A stretch of 64,000 bases of DNA from Anaeramoeba flamelloides (taxonomy: Eukaryota; Metamonada; Anaeramoebidae), in contig JANTQA010000047.1 in NCBI GenBank assembly GCA_027625915.1, forward strand, positions 12,958,001 to 13,022,000, in the 5' to 3' direction. Position numbers and translations under genes: made by a program. A model generated the notes under the pieces. That model was given only the letters and a program-made list of their open reading frames with translations, did no database searches and was not told the DNA's origin. Below, one piece after another: positions 22,980 through 34,673 of the stretch; within the stretch, counting starts at the first letter, position 1; every line of letters starts with the position of its first letter.

Positions 22980-23350
22980 TCAATTTTGAATATCAATTTA
23001 TTAATATTTTGAGAAAATTTTAAACTTTGAATTGAATTTTTTAGTTAATGTACTCTTTCAAAGAAATTTAAATTTTATAAAAAAAAGTTAAACACAATTT
23101 TTAAGTGAAGATATTAACGAAATCAAAAATAATCATCAGTTAATCAAATAAAAAAATATAAGATTAAAGATAAAATGGAAGATTCAACACAATAACAGTT
23201 TTTTTAATACTCTCTTTTAGTATGGGTTTTTCTTTGATTGATCAATTATTAAAAATTTATTGAAAAAATTGACTATTTTTGTAGATCTCCTAAGATTCTC
23301 TCTAAAATTTCAATAAAAAATGAGATTTTGGATTGTATTTGTTGGGTTGA
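22980..23350. repeat. dispersed repeat, copy 1
   Basis: Colinear with about 46430-46740: AAAGATAAAAT, GATTCAACACAATAACAG, GGGTTTTTCTTTGATTGATC and TTAAAAATTTATTG in the same order. No gene content. Confidence 0.5.
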
Positions 23351-24178
23351 TTAAAATAATATAATGGTTTATTCTTCGAATTCAATTTGTTTATTCTCTC
23401 GAGTGATTGTACTTTTCATTTTATGTTTTTACCCCAATTAAAAACCCTATGAAACTTTTTTTCCCTGTTTCACTTTTTGTATGAATTGATCATGTTATTA
23501 TTTAAAACCAATTTTCACCAAGATTTAAGTCGATTCTTAAAAAAAAATTTCGAATTTGTTCCTTGCTTTTATGGATTTTTTCTATAATTGTAATTATTTA
23601 AGAACCTAGGATCTTCTGTTCTTATAGTTGGTTGTCGATTTCTTTAATTATTTAAAGTGTAACACATCTTGGAAAAAGAAATAACTTTAAATTTGAAAAA
23701 GGGATTAGAAAAGAAATAAAGGATTCATTACTAAAGAACATAGTAATCAAAAAAGGGAATTGAAAGGTTTTGTTTTCTTTTTATATATTCTTCAATAATA
23801 CTCAACAAATTATACCTCAATTTAAACTTCCCTCCAGTTTTCTTGAAGAAAATAGATGATTTTTTTTGCACAAAAACTTGAAATAATTATTCTAAATTTA
23901 AAACTTTACGTTAATCTTGGAAAAATTGAATAAAAAAAATTCAGATATTTACAATCATCAATCCAATTCTTGAAAAATATGATCCTTTTCAGATATTGGG
24001 ACTTTTTTCCAATAAAAAAAAAGAATTTTCAGAAAAAATAAAGAGAATCATTTTGCTTATAGAATCTAAATTATGATTGGACGAATTCTAGGCTAGGTTA
24101 AAACTCTGGTTGGATCACTTTTTGTCAATTCATTTTTTTTAAAAATACTCTTCTCAGAAAATTTAATCAACTTAAAAT

Positions 24179-27100
24179 ATGGGAAACAAAACTCAAAAAA
24201 AGAAAATTAACAAAAGAAAATTGAGAGATCTCAATACAAGAAGTAAAGGAATAGATCAACAAATAAAAGAAGATCAAAAAGAATTAAAAAAGGAAGTTAG
24301 GTTGCTTTTGCTAGGTTATTAATTCTTCTACCTATATTATTTCTTATTATCTCCAAGAATCTCTGATAATAAATAGTTACATTCTTCTTTATTTTTTTTT
24401 TTTTTTTTTTTGATAACTCTCTTTGAATAAAAAACAATTTCCAAAAATAGGTACTGGCGAATCTGGAAAATCTACCTTTATCAAACAAATCCAAATCATT
24501 TATAAATCTGGTTTTGATAAAGGATTAAAGAGTGTGTATTTTATTTTTTATTCTTTTTGTTTTCTTTTCTTATTTCATTAACCAGAACATATTTATTAAA
24601 CATTATTTCTTTTTCTTTTTTCTCAACCAAATTTTTGCTCTCTCTACAGAACTCTATAAATCAACAATCCAAAAAAATTTAATCCAACACACAAAGTGTT
24701 TAATTCATGGTACAAAAATATTAGATTTATCCTTAAAAAAAAAGATTAAAGTAAATATCCCAAATTTTTCAAATTTTTTATTTCAAAACCCAAAAAAGGG
24801 AATTGAATCAACCTTTTGAAATAGTTTAAATTCAAAGTATCTTTTTTGTGATTTTTTATTATTTTTCTCTCTTTTTAAATACAACAAAGGATTTTGGAGA
24901 AGAAATATTGGAGACTTCAGAAGCAAAATGTGATCATACAACCCCTCAACTCAAAAAAGCTATTACAAAATTATGGTCTTCACAAACAATAAAAAAAGCT
25001 TTTAATTTAAGATCAAACTTCCAGATTCCAGATACTCACAATTAGTACGTATTTTTGATGAACAACCCTTTTTTTTTTTTTTTATTTTTTTATTTTTTTT
25101 GAATTGCTTTTTTAAAATTTAACGGCTATAATTATTTTAAAAAAAAGTTGCTTATTTATTGAACAAACAAAATTTACAACTGCTCAAATCAATGTGTGAG
25201 AATCTATGATAAATAGAAATTGATTTTTCTATTACTGATAGTTGCATAATAAATGGGAAAAAAATTTTTGACTTCATTTTCATTTTCAATTTTCTAACAG
25301 GATCGTAAATTACAACCCACTTCTTTGAATATTCTGTTAGTAAAAATGAAAAATAAGGAGAATGAAGTGAACTGTTTTCTTCCCAATTTATTATAAAAAT
25401 ACCAGTAAACAACAAAACTTTTTTAAACTGTTTCCACATATTTTTTTTTAACTTGCTGTTATAAACCATTGTTTTATTTCTTGGTGTTTTTTATATAAAA
25501 AGATAAATGAAAATTCTTTTGCATTTTTTTTTTTTAAGTGATAGTTTTTAAAAAAATACTTTTATTTGGAAATTGACAAAAAAATAATGAGTCACCATTG
25601 TTAATTGTAAAAAGATCTGTGTATTTTCTATTTATTTCTTTTTATTGTTTAAGGGTGAATTTGTTAATTCCTCTTATTTGACCAAAGTACCCGCATGCTA
25701 AAACCATCCCAGAAAAAAAAGTATCAAACAGATTATAATTGTAAACCTTTTATAAAATTTAACATTTTCAAATATTTTTCTCCATAATTTTTACTTGATT
25801 TTAATGCCAACACACAATTCAAAAAAACAATTTCTTCTTAGAATTAGAATAAAATTTCACAAGATCAAATTTAACCAAAATTTAAACATTTTCATTTTTC
25901 CAAATTTGAGAGGTTATTGCAAAAATTTGTTAAATTTGCATTTTTTAAGATTTTTTTGATACTAAACCCTTTTTTAATGTGAAATTAGCTCTATGAATCA
26001 AACAATTAGTAACATTTCAATTGAATTTATTTTTATTGGTAAGTTTCCAATAAGAAGAATAATCTCTCTAAAAAAAAATAGAATTTCCCTTTTTATTGGT
26101 TTACCACTAAAAGAGACGACTCATTTAGTTTTGTACCGTTTATGACTAAAAAGAAAAAGAAAACATTGTGGCGATTCGATTAGCAGGACTGGTTTAATTA
26201 ATAGATTGTTTTATTATTTTTTTCAACAGATACACTTTTTTAATTTAGAAAATAAGCACATTTTAAGAATTTTGTGTATTCCAATTTTCAAGACCTTTTA
26301 ACCAAGGATAATTAAAATATGTACTTATACTTTACGAAACTTATTTTTAATAAAAAAATGATCTGAATAAATTTAAATTTTTATTAGAATTAATAAAAAC
26401 TTAATTCAAAAAAGAGATATTTTAAATATAGAGCAACCTTTTATTCTTTAATTTTACCTAATATTTTATTGGGGTTCCTTTTGCGTTGATGAACCAATGT
26501 ATAAAACAGTTTATGACTTTCTCTAAATATAAACAATGTAAGTAACACCGGAAAAGCAATAACCCCCGAAATCATTTCAACCGTTTGAAAAAAGTCTGTA
26601 GACAAAGTTTTTATCAGTAGTTTCTCAAACTGTTTAATCCAATTGATAATAACCACTTTGAAAAATATTATTTAAAAACTGTAAAACCCCACCCATTTTA
26701 AAAGGGATATATACCATATTACAATTTCCAACTTTTATCACACCTTTTTTAAAAAGATTAGTTTTAAAATTTATAAAAATTAAGAAAATTCCCCCAATAA
26801 AAAAATCCCTTTTAAAACCTGGTTTATTGATTCTAATAGTGTACTTCCAAGAAAAGATATTAATAATTCACAGTCATATATTTATTTATACACACTCAAA
26901 CTTTTAATCATTTTTCTTTTCTTTAACAATTTTCATAGTTATTTAGATCATATCGATAGAATTACCCAAGAAAATTATGTTCCCACAAACAAAGATATTA
27001 TTTATTGCCGTATCCCCACAACGGGTGTCAATGTTGTTGATTTCAATGTTAATGATTTCCCATGGAAGATTGTGGATGTTGGTGGTCAGCGTTCCGAAAG

Positions 27101-27573
27101 AAGAAAATGGATTCATCATTTCGCAGATGTATCATGTTTAATATATGTTGTTGCCATAAATGAGTTTGATCAAAAACTTTATGAAGATGAAACAGTAAAC
27201 CGTTTACAAGAATCACTTTTCTTGTTCCAAAACACTGCAAACAACAAATGGTTTAAAAAAACAGATTGTGTGTTACTTTTTAATAAAATTGATTTATTTG
27301 TAAAAAAAATGCAAAAGGTGCCCTTAAAAAAATGTTTTAAAAAGTATAGGGGTGGGCAAAATCCTAGCAGAGCACAAAATTTCATTGCGAAAAAATTCAT
27401 TGAAGTTGCCCAAAATGAAAATCGCTCGATTTTTACCTTTTCTTCAATTGGTACAGACACAAAAAATATTAAAAATGTTTTTGTAAGATTTCCTTTCCCC
27501 ATTCTTTTTTTTTTATATATTGTTAAATTTAAAACTAATTTTGTTTTTTTTTTCTATCCTTGCTATTTATTAT

Positions 27574-27607
<34 letters not shown>

Positions 27608-27692
27608 TTATATTTTAATATTTTATTTCAAAAAGGAGGCAATTCGAAATAAACTTGTTCAAAAAAATTTGGAAAATATGGGAGTTTGTTAA
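24179..27692 (+). CDS. heterotrimeric G-protein alpha subunit
   Basis: Six exons, all with GT-AG introns: 24179-24314, 24451-24531, 24650-24750, 24890-25044, 26939-27482 and 27636-27692. The sum is 1074 nt, 357 aa, the usual G-alpha size. GTPase motifs: P-loop GTGESGKST at 46-54; switch I RIPTTG with catalytic Arg182; switch II DVGGQRSERRKW with catalytic Gln208; NKID at 273-276; the base-contact loop is SIGTDT instead of the usual TCATDT. The helical domain lies between the P-loop and switch I (about 60-170). Gly2 could be N-myristoylated (MGNKT). The C-terminus is ENMGVC, with Cys as the last residue and not at -4, so not a typical pertussis-toxin site. It should bind beta-gamma and couple to receptors. 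Intron 4 is 1.9 kb. Confidence 0.93.
26441..26656 (-). CDS. small hydrophobic open frame inside a G-alpha intron
   Basis: 71 codons from an ATG, antisense to G-alpha intron 4. The middle (MISGVIAFPVLLTLFIF) could be one membrane segment, followed by a basic tail. I do not recognise a family, no splice partners are evident, and chance is a real possibility in this composition. Confidence 0.15.
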   Translation of the reverse strand: MVIINWIKQFEKLLIKTLSTDFFQTVEMISGVIAFPVLLTLFIFRESHKLFYTLVHQRKRNPNKILGKIKE

Positions 27693-28860
27693 TTGAAATA
27701 TTTATTTCATATAATTTACGTTTTTTTTTTTAATATAAATGTATTTATTGATTTTTGTAAATTCAATAAATAATATAATCGAATTTAAAAATTATTTTTC
27801 TTAATAATTTTCATTTTCTACATCTTTTGGAATACTACCAAATTGGCTATTTTCCCCTCTTTTTATTTTCCCCTTCCTATAAATATAATATTTTGATTTT
27901 TTTATTAATGGTATTGATCTGTTTGATTACTGCCATTTCAAAATTTTTAAAAATATTTATAATATAATCTATATATACATATATATATTCTTTATTTTTT
28001 TTGATAAATTTCTGAAAAAAAAAAATAATAATAATAATTTAAACAAAATTGATTCACCATTTTAATCAGGTTCTGCTTTTAAAAATTATTAATTTCACCC
28101 CTTCCAAGATTTACATATTTTGGAAAAAATTACTTTTCTCACAATTTATAAAATATCCATCAATTTTATAACCACTACAAAACCAGTTGGCTCAGTACAG
28201 AACAATCATAAAACGTTCCAATAAAAAATGAAAATAAAACAAAAATTTTTTCTATCGTTTTTTTTTTTTTTCAAATAAATTGGATTTTGCATAAAACGAA
28301 AATTAACAAAGGAACTTTTGCGATAATGTGTAACATATTTATCATGTAATTAATGAGTAAACTTAATTTCTTAGAAAACATTATAAACAAGAATGATTGT
28401 AATTACTTGCATTATTGCCAGTCAAGATCTTTTTACACATAAACATTATTCCCAATTAGAGTACTTAAATCTTGTCCCAATAATTTTTTTAAAAGAAAAC
28501 TAAAAATTCAACTTTTTTTCACAACCATTGATTTATCAAGCAATCGTTGTGTTGGGAAAAAAACATTTTAAAGAAATAATACAAAATACATCTTTTCAGA
28601 TAAAATACATTTTTGTTTATTAGGTAAACATTTCTACCAAAACAGAACCTATAAATAAACACTGTATTTACATTCTAAGTAAACTTATTTAATATTTTTA
28701 TTATTTTTCTTTTTATTTTTTTGAATTTCCAATCTTTTATTTATCTGTCGGGTTTTGTTTATTTACCCCCCCCCGTTTTTTTTTTTTTTGATTATTTCTT
28801 AAATTTTTGAATTACAAACAAGATTAAAATCAATCAAAGCAATAATTACATGTAAAATTG
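27693..28860. other. AT-rich spacer downstream of the G-alpha gene
   Basis: No supported gene. Contains a run of nine to ten C followed by T at about 28767-28790, unusual for this composition. Confidence 0.5.
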
Positions 28861-28869
28861 GGAAAATTA

Positions 28870-29390
28870 TCAAATTCCCATTTTTGGTTAAATTTCAAAA
28901 TTGGTCAAATTCTCATTTTTTTCATAAAAAGTTAATTCCATTGAAATATATTGGCTGTAGGCATTTAAAACACCCCTTACGGATAGGTTAAGTATGCTAG
29001 AGTATGTCTGTGTCGTTTGGATGTTTGGAAGGTATACTAGAAAATTTTGGCAAGGATTTTGAAAAAAAAATAATTAAGAGACCAATTAGACTTTGGAAAC
29101 TTATTTTAAGGGTAAAAAATTCTCCACTTAACTTTTTGTGTTAAAATTGATTTTCGAACCCATTTTTATGAAAATATTTAGTATCGATGATTTCGAGATT
29201 TTGAATATTCTACAATTTAAGTTATAAAATACTACCATCACAATATAATCTTTTCGATTTCCCCCTTCACAATAATAAAAAACCATTAAAAACCATCATA
29301 CCATTAATAATAATCAAGAAAATCTTCAAAAATATGAAAAAATTCAATTTGACCAATTTTGAAATTTGACCAAATTTGAAATTTAATAAT
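28870..29390. mobile_element. TIR element with GC-richer core
   Basis: Left arm at 28871-28925 (GGTTAAATTTCAAAATTGGT, then CAAATTCTCA) is mirrored at 29333-29385 (TTTGACCAATTTTGAAATTT). The interior holds a GC-richer patch at 28955-29040. No open frame is seen. A non-autonomous element is the simplest reading. Confidence 0.5.
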
Positions 29391-29419
29391 ATACCGGTAA
29401 AATTATTCAAAAAAGGTAA

Positions 29420-30065
29420 ACTATTTTTCAGTCAAAGTAGCCTAGTTTTATTGAAGAAATAGAACATATTCTATGAATTAAATTTATTATTCTTCTCAAA
29501 ATAAATTTTCAATTTTTAAACCAAAATCATTTTTTCTCATTTAGCAAATCTTTTTTTCTCATTTAGTAAATTTTTTCTTTTTTCTTTTATTGTTTTTTTC
29601 TTCTTTTCTTTCTCTCTCTCTCTCTTTTTTTTAAAGAGGTTAATTTGTAAAAAAAAAAATATTTGAAACTTCAAATTAACTTTTATAAAATTGAGGTTTG
29701 TAATTAATTTAAAAATTCATACATTTAAAATTAAAAAATCTTATTCTAAAAAACTTTAATTTGCGAAATAAATTGAGAATTTTGCTTGAAATATACCAAT
29801 GAAAGAGTTATAAAAAATTTTTTAATTTTTTTATTTAGTTGAAAAACAAGTTTTTCCAGGTATTTCTCCTATGAATCTTAACACTAATCTGAATCTTATT
29901 ATTTCTCCATATTTCTCCTCAATCTTTGTTTGGCTTATTATCAAAAAAAAAAAAAAAAAAAAGTGAAATTTTCATTTTTGGCTAATAAATTTGAGTGAAA
30001 TGGAGTTTATCTTTTAAATTATCTATAGAATTGTTCGATATTTCACGTTGAATTTTGGATCAAAG
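29420..30065 (+). repeat. dispersed TCAGTCAAAG-end repeat
   Basis: Starts CTATTTTTCAGTCAAAGTAG and is colinear with 38990-39600 and inverted 12370-12920: TTCTTCTCAAAATAAATTTTC, TTTTTCTCATTTAGCAAAT, CTATGAATCTTAACACTAAT. Contains a short (CT)n tract at about 29606-29625. No coding content. Confidence 0.55.
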
Positions 30066-30272
30066 AGCCAAAAATGTGAAAAAGTACCCTAATAATTTTT
30101 ACATTTAGGAAACAGTATTAATTCTCGAAAAGTAAGTTATTCCCAAAAAGAGTTAAGTGTATTTGAAAATATTGTTATTAAACTTGATTTGAACTTTTCC
30201 CTTTGAATAGACAAAATTGAGTTATTAATCCAATACTGGTTCTGTATAATAATTTAATTTTTTTTTTTTTAG

Positions 30273-30455
30273 GGTATTACAGAATTAAAAGAGATTAAAA
30301 TTCCTGATCTCATGATAACTGATATTTTTTCAGGGTCTGGGAATTGGCAATTATTTTTTCTCCTTGATCCTAAAGAAATGATTTCGAAAGAACTTCCACC
30401 TTGCCAAATGTTAAAACAGATAATAAAAAACATATCACAGTATTTAATTGTTTAA
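30273..30455 (+). other. orphan exon-like open frame
   Basis: 60 codons plus TAA directly after a long T-run ending in AG (acceptor-like, 30251-30272). The encoded sequence (for example DIFSGSGNWQLFFLLDPKE, then ISKELPPCQ) has balanced composition unlike the flanks, and the base composition is richer in G+C. I see no upstream exon that joins in frame, so it may be the last exon of an undetected gene or a remnant. Family not recognised. Confidence 0.3.
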
Positions 30456-30896
30456 AAATTCTTTGTGTCATTATCATGTTTTCAATTTTTAATTGAAATA
30501 GTAGGTAAATTGATTGATTGAAAAAAAGTGTGATTTTTTTTTTTCATTTATTTGAAATAATTTTAAAAAATCTATTTTGAAATATACACAACTATATTCT
30601 AATACAATTGATCTTAATATTACTCTTGATTTAATAAAACCATTTTATATTTAGAGCCACTGACCTAAATAATTTTTTATAAAATGCAAAAAAAAATAAT
30701 AAGATATTTTTTAGTAATAACTTATGTTATTGGATAACAAAACATTCATATATAAATATAGTTTATATTAATTATTAAGGTTCCTACTTTTTGATTTTTA
30801 CAATTTTTAAATATTTGTATAAATTTATTAATTTTTTTCAATAATTTTCAGAAAAAAAATTTATCTACAAATTAAATACCTTATCAAACTTTCCTA

Positions 30897-31755
30897 ACAA
30901 TTGTGAAAAAAATTTGGATCATTAAAAAAAATTGGATCAGTCAAAAATTTGTTTCCGTTTTTTAAATAATAAATATTAGCAAAAAGATTTTTGATCAAAG
31001 TAAAATTTTATGAACAAATAATATATTTAAGAAAAACCAAAGTCACTATCAATAATAATTTTCAAAGAAAATATTAAATTATTGCATTTTGACAATTTAG
31101 AATTACTGTGGAACTCTAAAATACGAAAAACCAAATTTTAATTGTAAAATTTACTAAAAATAAGAGAACTATTTATTAGAATATTTTAAAATCTATTAAT
31201 ATAATAAGATATTTTTCATTGCTAATTAACACAAATTTATCAAATTTAATCTTAAATTTAAACCAAATTGAATAATAAAATCTTCCAAAAAAGCTATTTT
31301 TTCAAAAGAGAATGTTTTCCACTAATGTTTGACAATCAAAACTTCAAAATAATAAAATATTAAGATTTCAGAAACCATTTAAATACTTTAAATCTCCTTA
31401 AAAAACTTTAATTTAAAACAGTTATTAATTTTTGGTCTTCCCAAAAAATGAATAACTTGATCTTGGAAGTAATCTATAAATTAAAAATTACATTTTTAGT
31501 AAAGTTTACAATTAAAAGTATAATTTTGTATTTTTCGAATTCCACAGTAATTCTAAATGGCCAAAATGCAACGAAATAACATTACCTTTGGAAATTATAT
31601 TTGATAGTAACTTTGGTTTTTCTTAAATATATTATTTGTTCATAAAATTTTACTTTGATCAAAAATCTTTTTGCTAATAATTATTATTTAAAAAACGAAA
31701 ACAAATTTTTGACTTAGCCAATTTTTTTTAATGACCCAAATTTTTTTCACAATGG
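30897..31755. mobile_element. long inverted-repeat (foldback) element
   Basis: Two arms of about 265 bp, 30897-31162 and 31490-31755, are reverse complements with scattered mismatches. Outer ends: ACAATTGTGAAAAAAATTT against AAATTTTTTTCACAATGG. Inner ends: GTAAAATTTACTAAAAAT against ATTTTTAGTAAAGTTTAC. The spacer is about 330 bp. No transposase frame. The outer ends may continue weakly. Confidence 0.7.
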
Positions 31756-31947
31756 TAATTAAAATTTTGTAAAGATTTTTCTTGAAGGTATACAATTTTT
31801 TAATTTTTTTTATAAATAATCTTTATGATGATTCTTTGAAGGAATTATCAAATTCAAAAGTTCATTTTACTAATACAATTGACAGCCTAGTATTATTTTA
31901 TTTTTGATGAATCTCAATAAATTTATTTCTTTATTATTATTATTTTA

Positions 31948-33450
31948 TATATCCCTTAGCACCCCAAATAACCTAAAAACATTTCAAACAAAAATTTTAA
32001 TTTGAAATGTTATCAAAGGATAATAAGGTATAGAATTAATAAAAAAATTATCTTAGAAAGAAAATTTTATAATTAAAAATTGTATAGTTACTTAAAATCG
32101 GAAAATAACTTGAAAAAAAATTTTAAATCTCGGGAATTTTTTTTTAGTTATTGTGATAGTATTATTTTTCCAAATTTTGTCAAAATAATTTTTTTTTTTT
32201 TTTGAAAAGTTTGTCTAGACATCAAAAACCTCTTAGTTTTAACATTTAAAACACATCATACTTTACTGGAAATTTTTTTGGGGCCCTTTGCACCCCAAAA
32301 TTGCCTAAAATGCTTGATTAAATAATTTATTCATTATAAAAGATATTATAACATCACATAGATAATTTGTTTTATCTACTGATTAAGATTCAATATCAAT
32401 ATCTATATTAGATTCTAAATAATTTAATATATATATATATATATATATAAATTAAATTTGAAAAAAAAATAAAATTTTTTTTCATTGCAAAATTTTACAA
32501 TTTTTTCATCAAGATTTTTTTTCAATTTTGTATGATTTTGCCAATAGTTCGAGTCAGATTAATAATTGATTTTTTTTTTTATTTTTTACAATTTTTTAAT
32601 TTTTGACTTTTTAAAATCTAGACATAAAATAAACAATATTTTTGAATTAGAGACCATATATCAGAACTTATTTAACAAGATCTGGATTAATTTATTAAGG
32701 AAAAATCCAAATATCGCAAATTTATTATTCAAATTTTTACCAATAACAAAATGCAATAAAAAAATTTGATTTCGGAGATTATTTTGTTATATTGGAATAA
32801 TATTTAAGAGTTATTTTTTATTTTATTTTAAATTTAGGTATAAATATTTTATCGATTAAAAAGTAATTTATATTTGTTTTATTCCAATTTAATAAATTGA
32901 AATTATTTTACAATTTTTTTTTTTTTTTTTGATTTTCGATTATTATCTATTGCTTAAATAAAAGTTTTAGAAAATTAATCATATTAAAAATTTAATTTTG
33001 GCCATAAGAAATAAATTTCATTTTTCGCTTAATTGGATATTTATTGAAATTTTTTCTAAAAAAAAATTAAATCGCAAAGTAATTTATTTTTTTATTTATT
33101 TTTTTATCATAAAATTAGCAACATTGTTTGGTGGTTATTATTAATAAATTAATGTTTGAGTTTTGAATTACTATTAGTGTAATAAAATTTCTGATTTAAA
33201 AAAATAAAATAAAAATAAAAATCTTTTAAAAAAATGTAAAAATGAATAATTATTATTTTTTTTCCCAATTTCAAAAAAAAATCAATAACTTAACTACTTT
33301 ATCTTTGAACTATTTTGACTTTTTATTATAATTCAAATATGGATTAAAGACAAATAAGAAAATTAATATATTAGTACATCAATATCATTTTAAATCTTTT
33401 TTAAAAAACTTGAAGAAATTTAGGCAAATCCGGGGTGCTAAGGGATATAT
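31948..33450. mobile_element. TIR element TATATCCCTTAGCACCCC, copy 2
   Basis: Perfect 18-bp terminal inverted repeats TATATCCCTTAGCACCCC lie at about 31948-31965 and 33432-33450, and similarity between the ends continues a little inward. Total about 1.5 kb, no transposase frame. The interior is colinear with the two ends of the element at 2258-4892. A (TA)n tract lies at about 32427-32450. It is younger than copy 1 because its ends still match perfectly. Confidence 0.75.
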
Positions 33451-33801
33451 TTAAGTTAAGTCAAGATGGTAAAATCATCATAAAAAAAAAATTAACTTGC
33501 AAATATCAAAACTCAAAATATTAATAGGTTTTCATAAACAAAATTAAATCAACAAAAACAAATTATCTATGATTCTCAATTATTTTTTAAAATACTTTGA
33601 ATTTTTTTTTTTTCTTGTTTATCTTTTACAATTTGAATTTGAAGTAAATATATACAATAAAAATCTGTTTTAAAATATATCTCAGCTCATGGTGCCTTAA
33701 AATAACTTTTATTTGATCCCAAAAAACAAAAAAAAAAAAATTTAAGAAATAAAAGCATCACAAAATGGTTTATCTCTCAAGCAATTAAGCACTTTCTGAT
33801 C

Positions 33802-33831
33802 AATGTATGCATATAAATATCTGCATACATT
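33802..33831. other. 10-bp perfect stem-loop
   Basis: AATGTATGCA and TGCATACATT flank a 10-nt loop, about 170 nt beyond the stop codon of the minus-strand TFIIF beta gene. It could be in that gene's 3' UTR or be an independent small palindrome. Confidence 0.5.
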
Positions 33832-33998
33832 AAACAGCCTCACTTCACTTAAAGATATTTTTATTTGAATGTAGCAAAAGTATCATTTCAAAAGTGTTGT
33901 CAATGCTAATACCTTCAATTGATTTATTATGGTGAATAAGTCAATGAGAAATGAAAAGAAAAGAATGTGCTTGGGAAATATGAAAGATTGCTCGATTG

Positions 33999-34673
33999 CT
34001 AATATTGTTTATATTGCTCTTTCAATTCCCAAAGACCACGAAGCTCACCACTTTTATGGGTTTTTGCAATATTTGATAGAACAGTTTTTAAATGCCTTTC
34101 AGGTTGGTTGAGCATTTCATTTAATTTTTTTAATTCCCAGAATTCTTTCTCTTTAAATAATCCTAAAAGTTTGTATTGCAATTCTTTTTCGTCCATTGCA
34201 TAACGTTTCTCTTTCAATGTCTTGTTTTGGTTCACCATCTCTTTCATTGTTAATGGCTTTATGTTCGTCGATTTTATTTCCGTTGATTGGATGTTTGGCC
34301 GGATCCAAATGGATCTTTTGGATGTTAATTCTGCAAATTTGTTGAGGTTGGTTGGTTGTAAAAAACCGATTTCGGAACACGTGCCTTGGATCGAGTATTG
34401 TTTTTTGTTCTTTTCCTGTAGCACATGTAGTACTGATCTTTGCTTTGACATTCGAACTGAAAATTCACGTGGTGCAGTCCTTGCTTGCTTTCTTTTTCTT
34501 TTCTCTTTGACAGGCTGGCTAAAGGAGACACTTTTGATTATTTCTTTATCGAAATGTAACGTGCCAATACTCGAATAATCTTGTGCAGATTGAAATTCAT
34601 TAAAAACATACTCAGGCACTCTCATAATGAGGACTTCCTTTTGTTGATTTATGGTGTTTATTTGAAAGGTCAT
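33999..34673 (-). CDS. transcription initiation factor IIF, beta subunit (RAP30/GTF2F2-like)
   Basis: Single exon, 224 aa from an ATG at 34673; human GTF2F2 is 249 aa. The C-terminal 65 residues match the RAP30 winged-helix DNA-binding domain: about 159-224, including KELQYKLLGLFKEKEFWELKK, NQPERHLKTVLSNIAK and the terminal LRGLWELKEQYKQY, equivalent to NTWELKPEYRHY in animals. The N-terminal half corresponds to the dimerisation region that pairs with TFIIF alpha but is diverged, with a basic patch KEKRKRKQ near 80. TFIIF joins RNA polymerase II at promoters. Base composition is clearly less AT-rich than the spacer. The antisense frames here are shadows. Confidence 0.85.
   Translation of the reverse strand: MTFQINTINQQKEVLIMRVPEYVFNEFQSAQDYSSIGTLHFDKEIIKSVSFSQPVKEKRKRKQARTAPREFSVRMSKQRSVLHVLQEKNKKQYSIQGTCSEIGFLQPTNLNKFAELTSKRSIWIRPNIQSTEIKSTNIKPLTMKEMVNQNKTLKEKRYAMDEKELQYKLLGLFKEKEFWELKKLNEMLNQPERHLKTVLSNIAKTHKSGELRGLWELKEQYKQY

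Noticed and set aside
24532-25045. Two short separate genes
   Set aside because: These frames are exons 3 and 4 of the G-alpha gene read through into introns; GT-AG joining gives the conserved protein.
34153-34578. Open frames antisense to or overlapping the TFIIF beta gene
   Set aside because: Shadows of the winged-helix protein's codons; no domain of their own.
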